NCBI GenBank assembly: GCA_002364245.1
Contig: DEXR01000019.1
Span: forward strand, 1-47,286
Source of the DNA: Flavobacteriaceae bacterium UBA3179
GTDB taxonomy: Bacteria > Bacteroidota > Bacteroidia > Flavobacteriales > Flavobacteriaceae
Direction of reading: 5' to 3'
DNA: 47,286 nucleotides
Each line of letters starts with the position of its first letter. Within the stretch, counting starts at the first letter, position 1. This document shows, piece after piece, positions 34,391-43,300 of this stretch. The position numbers and the translations under genes were made by a program. The notes beneath the pieces were generated by a model. It was not told where the DNA came from. It saw nothing but the letters and a program-made list of their open reading frames with translations, and did no database searches.

Positions 34391-35089
34391 ATGAAAATAT
34401 ATAAATTAAGTATGGTATTTATTACTATGTGTGCATCCTTACTGTTTGTGCAATGTAGTGATGACGACGATAACGTTCTAGGTTTACAGACCTGTAACGA
34501 TGGAATTCAAAACGGAACTGAAACAGGAGTGGATTGTGGCGGAAGCTGTGAGCCTTGTGCTGAAGAAACTTCTATTGATTTTTCAGGAACTTTCATGCAA
34601 GAAGACATTATGGGACGACCTGGAATAAATACAGTTTTTAGTGGTACAGATGAAGTTAAAAATAACTTCAACTCCACAACAGTAACAAATAGAGCTGATT
34701 TTACATCAATTTTTGAAAATACATTGGAAACTTACCACGATGTTTATGCGGAATCATTAGGATTAGACCCTGAAGATGTGAATTATGTTCCTAATATTTT
34801 AGGTTTAGATGCAACAACATTTGCAACAGTATTGTCTCAATTTGATGCCTTGCAAGTTGCACCAAATGCACAGACCACTTATTTTGACTCATCAACCGGA
34901 GTAGCATTAACCGGAAGAAATATTGATGACGATGTCATTGACATATCACTAATATTAATGTTTGGAGGAGGAGACATCAATAACCTTAATTTTGATGGTA
35001 CCAATGGTTTACCACTTTTAATCAGCGATAGTGTAGGTTTTGGAGATCGTCAAGTAGGTGACTTCCCTTATTTGGAAACCCCAAACTAA
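34391..35089 (+). CDS. DUF4331 family lipoprotein, C-terminal half
   Basis: A 232-residue lipoprotein. The lipobox is LLFVQC (C22), followed directly by SDDDD, resembling the flavobacterial export signal for surface lipoproteins. Then comes a cysteine motif (C35, C49, C53, C56; CNDGIQNGTETGVDCGG) known from other Bacteroidota surface proteins. From about residue 66 the sequence resembles the second half of DUF4331: MGRPGINTVF, NNFNST, TGRNIDDDVIDISLILMFGGG and the end GDFPYLETPN. It therefore complements the gene upstream. A terminator follows at 35117-35147. The function of the pair is not known. Confidence 0.82.
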   Translation: MKIYKLSMVFITMCASLLFVQCSDDDDNVLGLQTCNDGIQNGTETGVDCGGSCEPCAEETSIDFSGTFMQEDIMGRPGINTVFSGTDEVKNNFNSTTVTNRADFTSIFENTLETYHDVYAESLGLDPEDVNYVPNILGLDATTFATVLSQFDALQVAPNAQTTYFDSSTGVALTGRNIDDDVIDISLILMFGGGDINNLNFDGTNGLPLLISDSVGFGDRQVGDFPYLETPN

Positions 35090-35116
35090 TAGGTGACTTT
35101 AGAGTTTTAAAAATAA

Positions 35117-35147
35117 GAAAAGGGCAATTTATTGCTCTTTTCTTTTA
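35117..35147 (+). terminator. rho-independent terminator after the DUF4331 pair
   Basis: GAAAAGGGCAA and TTGCTCTTTTC form an 11-base-pair stem (one G-T pair) with a four-base loop, followed by TTTT. It separates the DUF4331 pair from the TPR gene. Confidence 0.75.
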
Positions 35148-35199
35148 CACAACAGGTTTTTATATCTTGATTTATAAAAATGTATTAAAAACAAAAACA

Positions 35200-36495
35200 A
35201 TGAAAAAAATATTGATTGTATTTACACTTTGTGCTTTTATCTCTTGTAATGAAAAAAAAGAAAGCAAAAATGTATCAGCCAAAATAACACATAAGGAAGA
35301 TTACAATAAATATCTTTCTACAAGTCATAACTCGGCTTATGAGGCTGCTTTGTCACAAAAAGATTTTTGGAATAAACGCTTAGCAGCAGATAGCAGTGGA
35401 GTTGGAGATCTTGGCCCATTGGCTGGTGGTTATTCAGCTTTATTTGCTACTACAGGTAACGTGGAAAATTTACAAAAAGCAGAGCGCCTACAAAAAAAAG
35501 CCATAGAAATATCGGCTACCAATAAAGATGAGTATACCCGGGCTTTGGCAAAAACATATATTTCACAACATAGATTTAAAGAAGCCAAACAAATTTTGGA
35601 AGAAAGTTATAAAGGGGTTTCAAATAAACATGAAACTGAACTTATGTTGTTTGATGTCTATATGGAATTGGGAGAATATGAGAAAGCTTATAAGATACTT
35701 GATAAAGTAAAAAATAATAGTGATTATAATTACTTAATAAGGGTGTCCAAGTGGAACGATCATAAAGGTGATCTCGATGCAGCTATCAAGTATATGGAAA
35801 AAGCGAAAGCTATTGCAGAGTCTGGTGGAAATAAATCATTGAAAGTTTGGAGCTATAGCAACATAGCTGATTTTTACGGCCATGCGGGTAGAATTGAAGA
35901 CTCATACAAATATTACTTAAAAACGTTAGCGTTAGAACCAGACAACGCATACGCAAAGAAAGGTTTAGCATGGATAGCCTATTCCTATGAAAAAGATACA
36001 GAAGAAGCCAATCGCATTTTGGATTCGGTGATGGTAAACCATAAGTCACCAGACTATCACTTACTAAAAGCTGAAATGGCCGAATTTAATAATGACGAAA
36101 CTAAACTTGAAAAGCACAACGAAAAGTTTCTTACCGCTCTTTCAGAAAATGATTATAAGGGAATGTACAATGCCTATTTAATAGAGTATTATGCAGAAGA
36201 CAACCCTGAAAAAGCATTAGAACTGGCTAAAGAAGAAGTTAATAATCGAGCTACCCCCGAAACTTACAGCTTATTGGCATTGGCTCAACTAAAAGCCGGA
36301 AATAAAGAAGAAGCGCTACAATCCATTGAACAGCATGTTGAGGGTAAAACCTTTGAACCTATGGCACAATATTATTCAGCCTTGGTATATAAAGCCAATG
36401 GTAAAAAAGTTAAAGTAACCCCTTTAAAAGACGAACTTTTGGGTGCTTCTTATGAGTTAGGGCCTGTTTTGGCGAAAAAAATAGCACAATTATAA
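35200..36495 (+). CDS. tetratricopeptide-repeat lipoprotein
   Basis: A 431-residue exported TPR protein. The lipobox is FISCN after a short hydrophobic signal. The mature part contains at least six helical TPR units, for example ELMLFDVYMELGEYEKAYKI, AIKYMEKAKAIAE, SYKYYLKTLALEPDNAYAKK and LLALAQLKAGNKEEALQSI. TPRs serve as protein-binding scaffolds, so a partner of the neighbouring DUF4331 proteins is a reasonable inference; in other flavobacteria I recall TPR genes next to DUF4331. The frame opens at a TTG (35167), but the ATG at 35200 begins the signal peptide and is the start. A terminator separates it from the DUF4331 pair, so it may have its own promoter. Confidence 0.85.
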   Translation: MKKILIVFTLCAFISCNEKKESKNVSAKITHKEDYNKYLSTSHNSAYEAALSQKDFWNKRLAADSSGVGDLGPLAGGYSALFATTGNVENLQKAERLQKKAIEISATNKDEYTRALAKTYISQHRFKEAKQILEESYKGVSNKHETELMLFDVYMELGEYEKAYKILDKVKNNSDYNYLIRVSKWNDHKGDLDAAIKYMEKAKAIAESGGNKSLKVWSYSNIADFYGHAGRIEDSYKYYLKTLALEPDNAYAKKGLAWIAYSYEKDTEEANRILDSVMVNHKSPDYHLLKAEMAEFNNDETKLEKHNEKFLTALSENDYKGMYNAYLIEYYAEDNPEKALELAKEEVNNRATPETYSLLALAQLKAGNKEEALQSIEQHVEGKTFEPMAQYYSALVYKANGKKVKVTPLKDELLGASYELGPVLAKKIAQL

Positions 36496-36565
36496 AACCG
36501 TAACTGGCTAATCCTCGTACATATATGTAGAAAGGTTGATTACCTATAGACAGTTATAGAATCAA

Positions 36566-36587
36566 CAACTGGTTATGCCGGTTTTTT
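36566..36587 (+). terminator. weak terminator after the TPR gene
   Basis: AACTGG and CCGGTT form a six-base-pair stem (one T-G pair) with loop TTATG, followed by five or six T. Confidence 0.55.
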
Positions 36588-36607
36588 CAGAGTTTTTTTG
36601 TTAGTTA

Positions 36608-36650
36608 AGCACCTTCTTCATTTTGGAGAGGGTGCTTTTAGTTTTTATAA
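36608..36650 (+). terminator. second terminator after the TPR gene
   Basis: A 12-base-pair stem (AGCACCTTCTTC with GGAGAGGGTGCT, including two G-T pairs) and a five-base loop, followed by T-rich sequence. It lies 40 bases after the weaker hairpin. Confidence 0.7.
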
Positions 36651-36783
36651 TGGATATATTGAAATTATTGGTGGATGAGGTGCTGACAAAATAGAATATA
36701 TTAGAATCCGTTTATAAACACTGTTAATTACAAATAAAAAAAATACTCGTCCAATTTTCGGTTGCTGAATAAACTTCATCGTA

Positions 36784-36799
36784 TTTACTTTACAGTAAA
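36784..36799. promoter_or_regulatory. small inverted repeat before the PEP-mutase/ada genes
   Basis: TTTACT and AGTAAA flank TTAC, ending 11 bases before the ATG at 36810. Its position could allow repressor or Ada binding, but the motif is short and AT-rich. Confidence 0.2.
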
Positions 36800-36809
36800 A
36801 CATACAAAG

Positions 36810-37565
36810 ATGAAATTTAAAAATTTGCACAGTCAGGACAAACCATTGTTAATCGGAAATGTTTGGGACGTACCAAGTACAAAAACAGCCGAAAAACTAA
36901 ATTTTCAAGCAATTGGAACTTCAAGTTCTGCAATCGCTACACTTTTAGGATACAATGATGGCGAAGAAATGGATTTTACCGAATTAGAATATTTCGTAAA
37001 GCGCATTGCGGCTAATACCAATTTACCATTGTCAGTAGATTTGGAAGCAGGATACAGTCGCAAACCAAAGGAAATCGCCCATCACATTAAAAGGTTAGTA
37101 AATTTAGGGGTTGTTGGTGTCAATATTGAAGATAGTGTGGTTAACAAAAAACGAATTTTATTAGATGCAATTGATTTTGCACAGACACTAAAAGAAATAA
37201 ATGCACATTTAGAAAAAGAAAATATTGATGTTTTTATAAATGTAAGAACAGATACATTTATTCTGCTTCAAGAAAACGTTATTGAAGAAACTATAAATAG
37301 AATTCAATTGTATCAAAATGCTGGAGCAAATGGGATTTTCACACCTTGCATTGAAAAAGAAAATGACATTAAAACAATTGTCGATTCAACGATTTTACCA
37401 ATTAATGTCATGTGTATGCCTAATCTTCCAGATTTTGGGACATTAAAAAAGTTAGATGTAAAACGAATAAGTATGGGTAATTTCCTTTTTGACAAAATGT
37501 ATGCTAAATTTGAAGAAACTGTTCAAACTGTTATAGCACAAAGTTCATTTAAGTCTATCTTTTAA
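36810..37565 (+). CDS. isocitrate lyase/PEP mutase family protein
   Basis: A 251-residue cytoplasmic TIM-barrel enzyme of the isocitrate lyase / phosphoenolpyruvate mutase superfamily. Seen motifs are IGNVWDVPSTKTAEKL (start of the barrel), the metal site VDLEAGYS (D77, E79), NIEDS (E107, D108) and NVRTDTF. The cysteine loop KKCGH of true isocitrate lyases is absent; the corresponding place reads VNKKRILLDA, so lyase action on isocitrate is unlikely. PEP mutase-like, oxaloacetate hydrolase or methylisocitrate-type reactions are possible, and I cannot choose. The ATG at 36810 is preferred over an earlier open frame. The stop codon directly abuts the ada start (TAAATG). Confidence 0.85.
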   Translation: MKFKNLHSQDKPLLIGNVWDVPSTKTAEKLNFQAIGTSSSAIATLLGYNDGEEMDFTELEYFVKRIAANTNLPLSVDLEAGYSRKPKEIAHHIKRLVNLGVVGVNIEDSVVNKKRILLDAIDFAQTLKEINAHLEKENIDVFINVRTDTFILLQENVIEETINRIQLYQNAGANGIFTPCIEKENDIKTIVDSTILPINVMCMPNLPDFGTLKKLDVKRISMGNFLFDKMYAKFEETVQTVIAQSSFKSIF

Positions 37566-38624
37566 ATGTTGATTACAGACAAAAATAAAATCGAAACATA
37601 TTACCAAGCTCTGTTAGAAAGAAAACAGAACTTTGTCGGTATTTTTTTTGTTGGAGTAAAAACAACATCTGTTTTTTGTATTGCGACTTGTCGTGCAAGA
37701 AAGCCAAAACTAAAAAATGTAGAATTTTATACTTCATTTAAAGAAGCTTTGAGCAATGGATATAGGCCTTGCAAAATTTGTAAACCCACAGAAAATGCTA
37801 ACCAAGCACCCGAACAAGTTGAAAAAGCAATTACTTTGGTGAAAGAAAATCCTAAAGATAAAATAACGGATTTTCAGTTAAGGCAAATGGGTATTATTCC
37901 AGAAACTGTTAGGCGATGGTTTAAAAAACATTATGGTATGACTTTTCAAGCATATCAACGAATGTACAGAATAAACAATGCTTTTCAAGAATTAAAACAA
38001 GGGAAGAATGCTACGCATGCTGCTTTTGACACAAGTTACGAATCGTTAAGTGGTTTTGGCTACACTTTTAAAAAGCTTGTAGGTACATCACCAAAACAAA
38101 GTAAGGATAAGAACATAATCCTCATAAACCGACTTACGACGCCATTGGGACCAATGTTTGTTTGTGCAACCGATAATGGGGTCTGTTTACTGGAATTTGT
38201 TGATAGGCGAATGCTCGAAACAGAATTTAAAGACTTACAAAAATTATTGAATGCAAATATCATTTCGGGTGAGAATGAACATATTAAACAGGTTAAGAAA
38301 GAGATTAAAGAATACTTTGAAGGCAATCGAAAGACTTTTAACGTAAAACTTGAAACACCTGGAACCGCTTTTCAAAATTCCGTTTGTAATCGTTTACAAG
38401 AAATTGAATATGGTAAAACGACAACTTACCAAAATCAAGCTGAAAAAATCAATAATCCCAAAGCCATAAGAGCAGTTGCCTCAGCAAATGGCTATAATCG
38501 AATTTCTATCATAGTGCCTTGTCATAGGGTAATCGGCAAAGACGGAAAAATGCTAGGATATGGTGGAGGAATAGAACGAAAAAAGTGGTTAATTGAACAT
38601 GAACAAAGCAACGCCTCTTTATAA
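37566..38624 (+). CDS. ada: bifunctional Ada: methylphosphotriester-DNA and O6-methylguanine methyltransferase / AraC-type activator
   Basis: Ada accepts methyl groups from alkylated DNA and, once methylated, activates repair genes. All three parts are present in 352 residues. The zinc-binding N-terminal domain has C38, C42, C69 and C72, the same positions as in the E. coli protein, C38 being the phosphotriester acceptor. The AraC-type helix-turn-helix follows (about 90-180, FQLRQMGIIPETVRRWFKKHYG). The O6-methylguanine methyltransferase domain ends with the acceptor C319 in IVPCHRVIG and GYGGGIERKKWLIEHE. It starts right after the PEP-mutase-like stop, so both are probably made from one mRNA. 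Autoregulation is likely from family knowledge; no Ada box was recognised. Confidence 0.93.
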   Translation: MLITDKNKIETYYQALLERKQNFVGIFFVGVKTTSVFCIATCRARKPKLKNVEFYTSFKEALSNGYRPCKICKPTENANQAPEQVEKAITLVKENPKDKITDFQLRQMGIIPETVRRWFKKHYGMTFQAYQRMYRINNAFQELKQGKNATHAAFDTSYESLSGFGYTFKKLVGTSPKQSKDKNIILINRLTTPLGPMFVCATDNGVCLLEFVDRRMLETEFKDLQKLLNANIISGENEHIKQVKKEIKEYFEGNRKTFNVKLETPGTAFQNSVCNRLQEIEYGKTTTYQNQAEKINNPKAIRAVASANGYNRISIIVPCHRVIGKDGKMLGYGGGIERKKWLIEHEQSNASL

Positions 38625-38713
38625 TAAACCAGATACGAAATTGTCATTAAGTGATTAACTCATTGTTTTTTATGTTTTTATAAAATAAAAATTAAACAGT
38701 TTGTAAATACACA

Positions 38714-38744
38714 AAAAAACTCTGCACATTAGGCAGAGTTTTTA
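38714..38744. terminator. bidirectional terminator between ada and the anti-sigma gene
   Basis: AAAACTCTGC and GCAGAGTTTT form a ten-base-pair stem with a seven-base loop and T-rich flanks on both strands. Confidence 0.85.
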
Positions 38745-38768
38745 GTTTTATAGATGACTATTTTTTCA

Positions 38769-39566
38769 TTAAGGAGTAACTTGCCCTAACGTATATAATT
38801 GATCCATTGTAGGGGTCTCGCTTCCGCCTTCAGGCTCTAAAGTAATACCAAATGCTTCAGTACTTGCCACTTGGCTCATATCTACCCTAAAGAGTCTATT
38901 TTTGGTTTCAGCAGTAGCATCGAGTAACCCAACACTTGTAGGAGTAAGTGGCTGCATGGTTAATGACCATACTTGATATACTTTGCCACGAGGAGCTTCT
39001 GGCAACCCTTTAGCATCTATGTAAGCAATTTTGTCTTTCTTATTGAAATAAACTTTAGCAAATGCTTGTGGGGCTACAGCTTGATTACCCGGTAAGGTGT
39101 AACTGTTATATTCTTTTGAGCGTATAACATCAAGTACTTCATTAGCATCTGCTAATTGGGTTTCTGCATTAGTTACTTTTTCTTCTAAAACTGTATTTTG
39201 CGTTGTGGTGTATTGTACACGATCTTGAAGGTCGTTTTTCTCTTTAAGCATCCAAAAGATACCGGCAAAAGCCAATATAGCTGCAGCCCAGCCTGTAATA
39301 GCACCCCAATTGGTTGAGGGTTTGCTGTCTGAAAGTGATTTCACTTTTCTAATGTTATCTACTATTTGTGACCAAATAAGGGCAGAAAGGGGAGGAGAAA
39401 CAGCTTCGGCCAATGTAATTACACCAGCTTCTATCATTTCTACTTGTTGCTTTATTTCAGGATGTTTTTCAATGGCTTCTTCTACCTCTCTAGATTCTTC
39501 AATAGATAAAGATCCAGCGACATATAATTCCAAATTTCCTGATTCTATAAGTTCTTGTACGTTCAT
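38769..39566 (-). CDS. RskA-like anti-sigma factor
   Basis: A 265-residue membrane anti-sigma factor. The N-terminal cytoplasmic part (NVQELIESGNLELYVAGSLS, with EESREVEEAIEKHPEI) is the sigma-binding domain of the anti-sigma-K group. One membrane helix spans about 88-107 (GAITGWAAAILAFAGIFWML). A coiled-coil linker follows, and the C-terminal periplasmic RskA domain shows AFAKVYFNKKDKIAYIDAKG, GKVYQVWSLTMQPLTPTSVG and FGITLEPEGGSETPT. It starts one base after the sigma gene stop, so the two are co-expressed. Release is probably by regulated proteolysis, as for related proteins. Confidence 0.9.
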   Translation of the reverse strand: MNVQELIESGNLELYVAGSLSIEESREVEEAIEKHPEIKQQVEMIEAGVITLAEAVSPPLSALIWSQIVDNIRKVKSLSDSKPSTNWGAITGWAAAILAFAGIFWMLKEKNDLQDRVQYTTTQNTVLEEKVTNAETQLADANEVLDVIRSKEYNSYTLPGNQAVAPQAFAKVYFNKKDKIAYIDAKGLPEAPRGKVYQVWSLTMQPLTPTSVGLLDATAETKNRLFRVDMSQVASTEAFGITLEPEGGSETPTMDQLYTLGQVTP

Positions 39567-39567
39567 G

Positions 39568-40101
39568 TTATCCTAATACAATTGTTTTTAAATCCTGCAT
39601 ACATTTTCTGTTGCGGGTTTTTAATGTTCCTAATGGAATATCCATTTCTTTGGCAGCGTCTTTTTGAGTATACCCTTTAAATATTAAAAAGTCTATAATC
39701 TTAATACAAGCAGGCTTTAAGGCATCTAAATATTTCTTGATTCCAATAGCGTTAGTCTTCCTGTTTAAGTTATCAGACGTAGCTATAATATCTACGAAAT
39801 TAGTTGTACTAAGGTTTTTCTTAGAGTTTTTATAGGCCTTAGAACGTGTCTTGTCAATGGCTGTATTCCTGGCAATATTGAGTATCCAAGTAAAGAACCG
39901 TCCTTTTTTTACATTGTAGGATTTTGAGTTGTCCCAAATTTTTATAAATACATCTTGCATTACTTCTTCTGCAACAGCTTCGTCTAATACGATGCTATAA
40001 ATAATTCCGAATAAGGCTTCAGAATACATAGTGTAAAGTTTAGAAAAGGCTTTTTCATTTCCATCCTGCATGGAAAGGATCAATTCGTCTGGTTGTTTCA
40101 T
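39568..40101 (-). CDS. ECF-type RNA polymerase sigma factor (SigK-like)
   Basis: A 177-residue extracytoplasmic-function sigma factor. Region 2 covers about residues 18-95 (FSKLYTMYSEALFGIIYSIV, EEVMQDVFIKIW, FFTWILNIARNTAIDKTRS) and region 4 about 120-175 (YTQKDAAKEMDIPLGTLKTR). The pattern is that of sigma factors paired with RskA-type anti-sigma factors. The gene is followed one base later by that anti-sigma factor. The divergent region toward the M36 protease (40102-40310) may hold its promoter, but no classic box was found there on this strand, so self-regulation is possible. Target genes are not known; the nearby DUF4331/TPR genes are candidates. Confidence 0.92.
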   Translation of the reverse strand: MKQPDELILSMQDGNEKAFSKLYTMYSEALFGIIYSIVLDEAVAEEVMQDVFIKIWDNSKSYNVKKGRFFTWILNIARNTAIDKTRSKAYKNSKKNLSTTNFVDIIATSDNLNRKTNAIGIKKYLDALKPACIKIIDFLIFKGYTQKDAAKEMDIPLGTLKTRNRKCMQDLKTIVLG

Positions 40102-40245
40102 TGTCTGGTTTTGTGTTCTTGCTAAAATACTGAAATAATTTTGAAGATTAATTATATAGCAACATATTTGAAAATTAAGTAATAATTCAAGATCAAACGC
40201 ATTTATTGAAAAAGTGTTAAACTTTGGGCTGTTTAGATAAAATAT

Positions 40246-40275
40246 TTGAATAAAAAGTAAATATTGTTAGTTTTA
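40246..40275 (+). promoter_or_regulatory. probable promoter of the M36 protease gene
   Basis: TTG at 40246-40248, 19 bases, then TAGTTTTA at 40268-40275, one base short of TAnnTTTG. It would leave a leader of roughly 30 bases before the ATG at 40311. Confidence 0.45.
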
Positions 40276-40310
40276 CGGAAATTAACCTATTACTTAAACT
40301 AAATTTATCT

Positions 40311-43300
40311 ATGAAAAATTTTACGCTGAGTTTAATTATGGTGTTTTGTTGTGGTTTTTTAACCCAAGTGGATGCCCAGGATTTTACTCAAAATCTACAA
40401 GCTGAATTTCAGCAAAAGTTAGAAAACAATAAACTTACCGTACAAGATATGCAATGGGATGTAACAAGCCAGCATAGAAGTAATACTAGCGGGGTTTATC
40501 ATGTATATTTTAACCAAACGCTCAACGGAATTCAGATTAAAGGCACTGAATCTAGTTTGCATATATTGTCAAATGGAAAAACACTATCTGGTTCTGTTAA
40601 TTTCTTTAAAAAGGCTTCAGAAAAAGCAATAGGTGGAAAAACACCAAGTATTTCAGCGAGAACTGCTATTCAAAAAGCTGCAGGAAAACTTGGCTATTCC
40701 CTTGAGGGTTCGTTGACAGAGCTTCAGAAAAAAAACAATCCGAGCCAAGAAACAATCTTTAGTAAAGGAGGCATTTCGTTAAGCGAAATCCCTGCCAAAT
40801 TAGTATATAAAATAACCAAGGATAACAAACTGGTTTTAGCTTGGGATATTTCCATTGAAGAAAAAACCCGCCAAAACTGGTGGAGCCTAAGGGTAGATGC
40901 CACCACTGGCGAAATAATTGATCAAAACAACTGGATGGTTAGTTGTACTGCAGACCATGACCACAATCACGATAAAGAAGTTTTAGATTACAATAAAAAC
41001 CTATATGATATCCCAAACTATGAAGAACTTAAGGGAGAAGCAGAAGCTGGATGTACCGAGTGTTATGAGGTTTTTGAAATTCCATTAGAAAGTCCTTATT
41101 ACGGAAACAGATCGATAGTCAGTAATGTTGCAGACGGCACAGCTTCCCCATTTGGATGGCATGACACCGATGGAACTACTGGAGCTGAGTTTACAACAAC
41201 AAGAGGAAATAACGTAGATGCCTATGAAGCTGGAAATAACTCTGGGTACCGACCAGACGGAGGAGCCTCTTTAGAGTTTACAGGATACGATTTTGATCAA
41301 GTTTGGTCTTTTTCAAATCAATATGAAGACGCTGCTATCACTCATCTTTTTTACATTAATAATATTTTGCACGATGTAATGTACCAATATGGTTTTGATG
41401 AAGATAGTGGGAATTTTCAAGAAAATAATTATGGGAATAGCGGTTCAGGGAGTGACTCTGTTAATGCAAATGCCCAAATTTCTGAATGGTGTAACGCTAC
41501 TTTCGGGACACCTCCAGATGGGTCCAACCCATCTATGAACATGTATATATGTAATGACAAGGATGGTTGCTTTGATACCCTAGTGGTAGCACACGAGTTT
41601 TCACACGGTACATCAAATAGATTGACTGGAGGAGGTAATAATACTGAATGTTTGAATAATGCTGAGCAGATGGGCGAAGGATGGAGTGATTTTTATGGAA
41701 CAATGTTAAGTATGACAGCTACTGATACCGGCGCAGATCCTAGAGCTGTTGGAACCTATTTATTTGGACAAGGTCAAAATGGAGGCGGAATACGAACGTA
41801 TCCATATAGTACCGATATGTCTGTAAATCCAGATACATATAATGCAATTCAAGGTAGTTCAAGTTCACATAGAATAGGCTCTGTTTGGGCAGAAATGATA
41901 TGGGAAATGGCATGGGCTTTAATTGATGAACATGGTTTTGATGATGATTTTTACAACTTCACAGGCGATGTTAATCAAGATGCTGGTAACATTATGGCAT
42001 TAGCGCTTGTTACCGAAGGAATGAAACTACAACCTTGTAGCCCAGGGTTTGTAGATGGTAGAGATGCAATTATAGCAGCAGATCAAGCTATCTACGGCGG
42101 TGCTAACGAATGTTTAATTTGGGAAGCTTTTGCAAAAAGAGGCTTAGGTTACAGTGCAAGTCAAGGATCTTCAAGCAGTGTAAATGATGGAACAGAGGCT
42201 TTTGACCTACCACCATCTCAAGCTAGTTTTGAAGCACCGGAGGATGTTTGTGCAAGCTCTGAAGTGCTTACCGATTTAGGTGGAGGAAGTCCTGCTGGCG
42301 GTATATATAGCGGTCCAGGTGTTACGGATGATGGTAACGGGCTTACCTATTCTTTTGATCCCGCAATAGCAGGAGTAGGAGTGCATACTATTTCATATGA
42401 AGTACCTGAAGGCCAATGTACAACAGCTTCAACAGATACCGATACTATTGAAGTACTTGCAATACCAGATGGACCTACCACACAAGGTGTATCAGATTTT
42501 TGTATAGGTGATGAGGTTACCGTTACTGCTACTCCAAGCGATCCCAATAATGTAATAGGCTGGTACGATGCCGAATTTGGTGGGAACTTATTGGCTCAAG
42601 GCCAATCGTATACGTTTACACCTTCTGGATCCACAACAGTATATGCACAAGAAAACCCAGATGGCCCACTTTCAAAATTGGTGATTTCTGAAATTACATT
42701 GGAAACACCGGATAGGTTTGAAATCCAAAATGTTGGGACGACACAAGATTATTCAGGGTATACCGTTGCAGTTAGCGAAGATCCTTATACCGATATAAAT
42801 GCAATGAACTCAATTACTCAAACTTTAGGACAAATGAGTGGAAACTCAGTTGTTCAGTTTAATGACGATGGAGGTGCTGACTACTGGGGCAATAATCTTT
42901 TCTGGGATAATGATGGTACCGGTTGGATAATCATAATTGACGCAGACGGAAACGTAGTAGATTCTGTATTCTGGAACTTTACCACTGCTGAAATTTCCGG
43001 TCTCAATGTGAACATTAACGGGTTCAACATTACGGCTGCCGATTTGGATTGGTCTGGAGATGGCGCATCATTAGTAACTGAGTGTAGTGGATCTTTCAGA
43101 AGAGATGGTGATACAGATGCTGCTGCTGACTGGAATGGAGGCTGTGGAACTTCAGATTATGGGGTGCCTAATGACGACATCAACGTTTCTGCTTTTGAAG
43201 GATGTCTTGCAGAGCGTACCGCAACCGAAGTTATAGCCGATGACATTGCTCCTGAAATTACATGTCCAGATGACATTACCGAAATGATAAATGAAGGAGA

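Larger units (their letters stand above)
36496..36809. other. intergenic region of about 310 bases with two terminators
   Basis: No coding region was found here. It holds two hairpins (36566-36587 and 36608-36650) and an AT-rich stretch ahead of the PEP-mutase-like gene, with a short inverted repeat near its end. The minus-strand open frame at 36645-36830 has no family signature. Confidence 0.6.

Noticed and set aside
36645..36830. A 61-residue minus-strand open frame in the gap upstream of the PEP-mutase-like gene
   Set aside because: It overlaps the real gene start, has no ribosome site or family signature, and its composition looks like translated AT-rich spacer.
36810..38624. PEP-mutase/ada unit as a mobile element
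   Set aside because: No transposase, integrase, terminal inverted repeats or target duplications were seen at its edges; insertion is only suggested by context.
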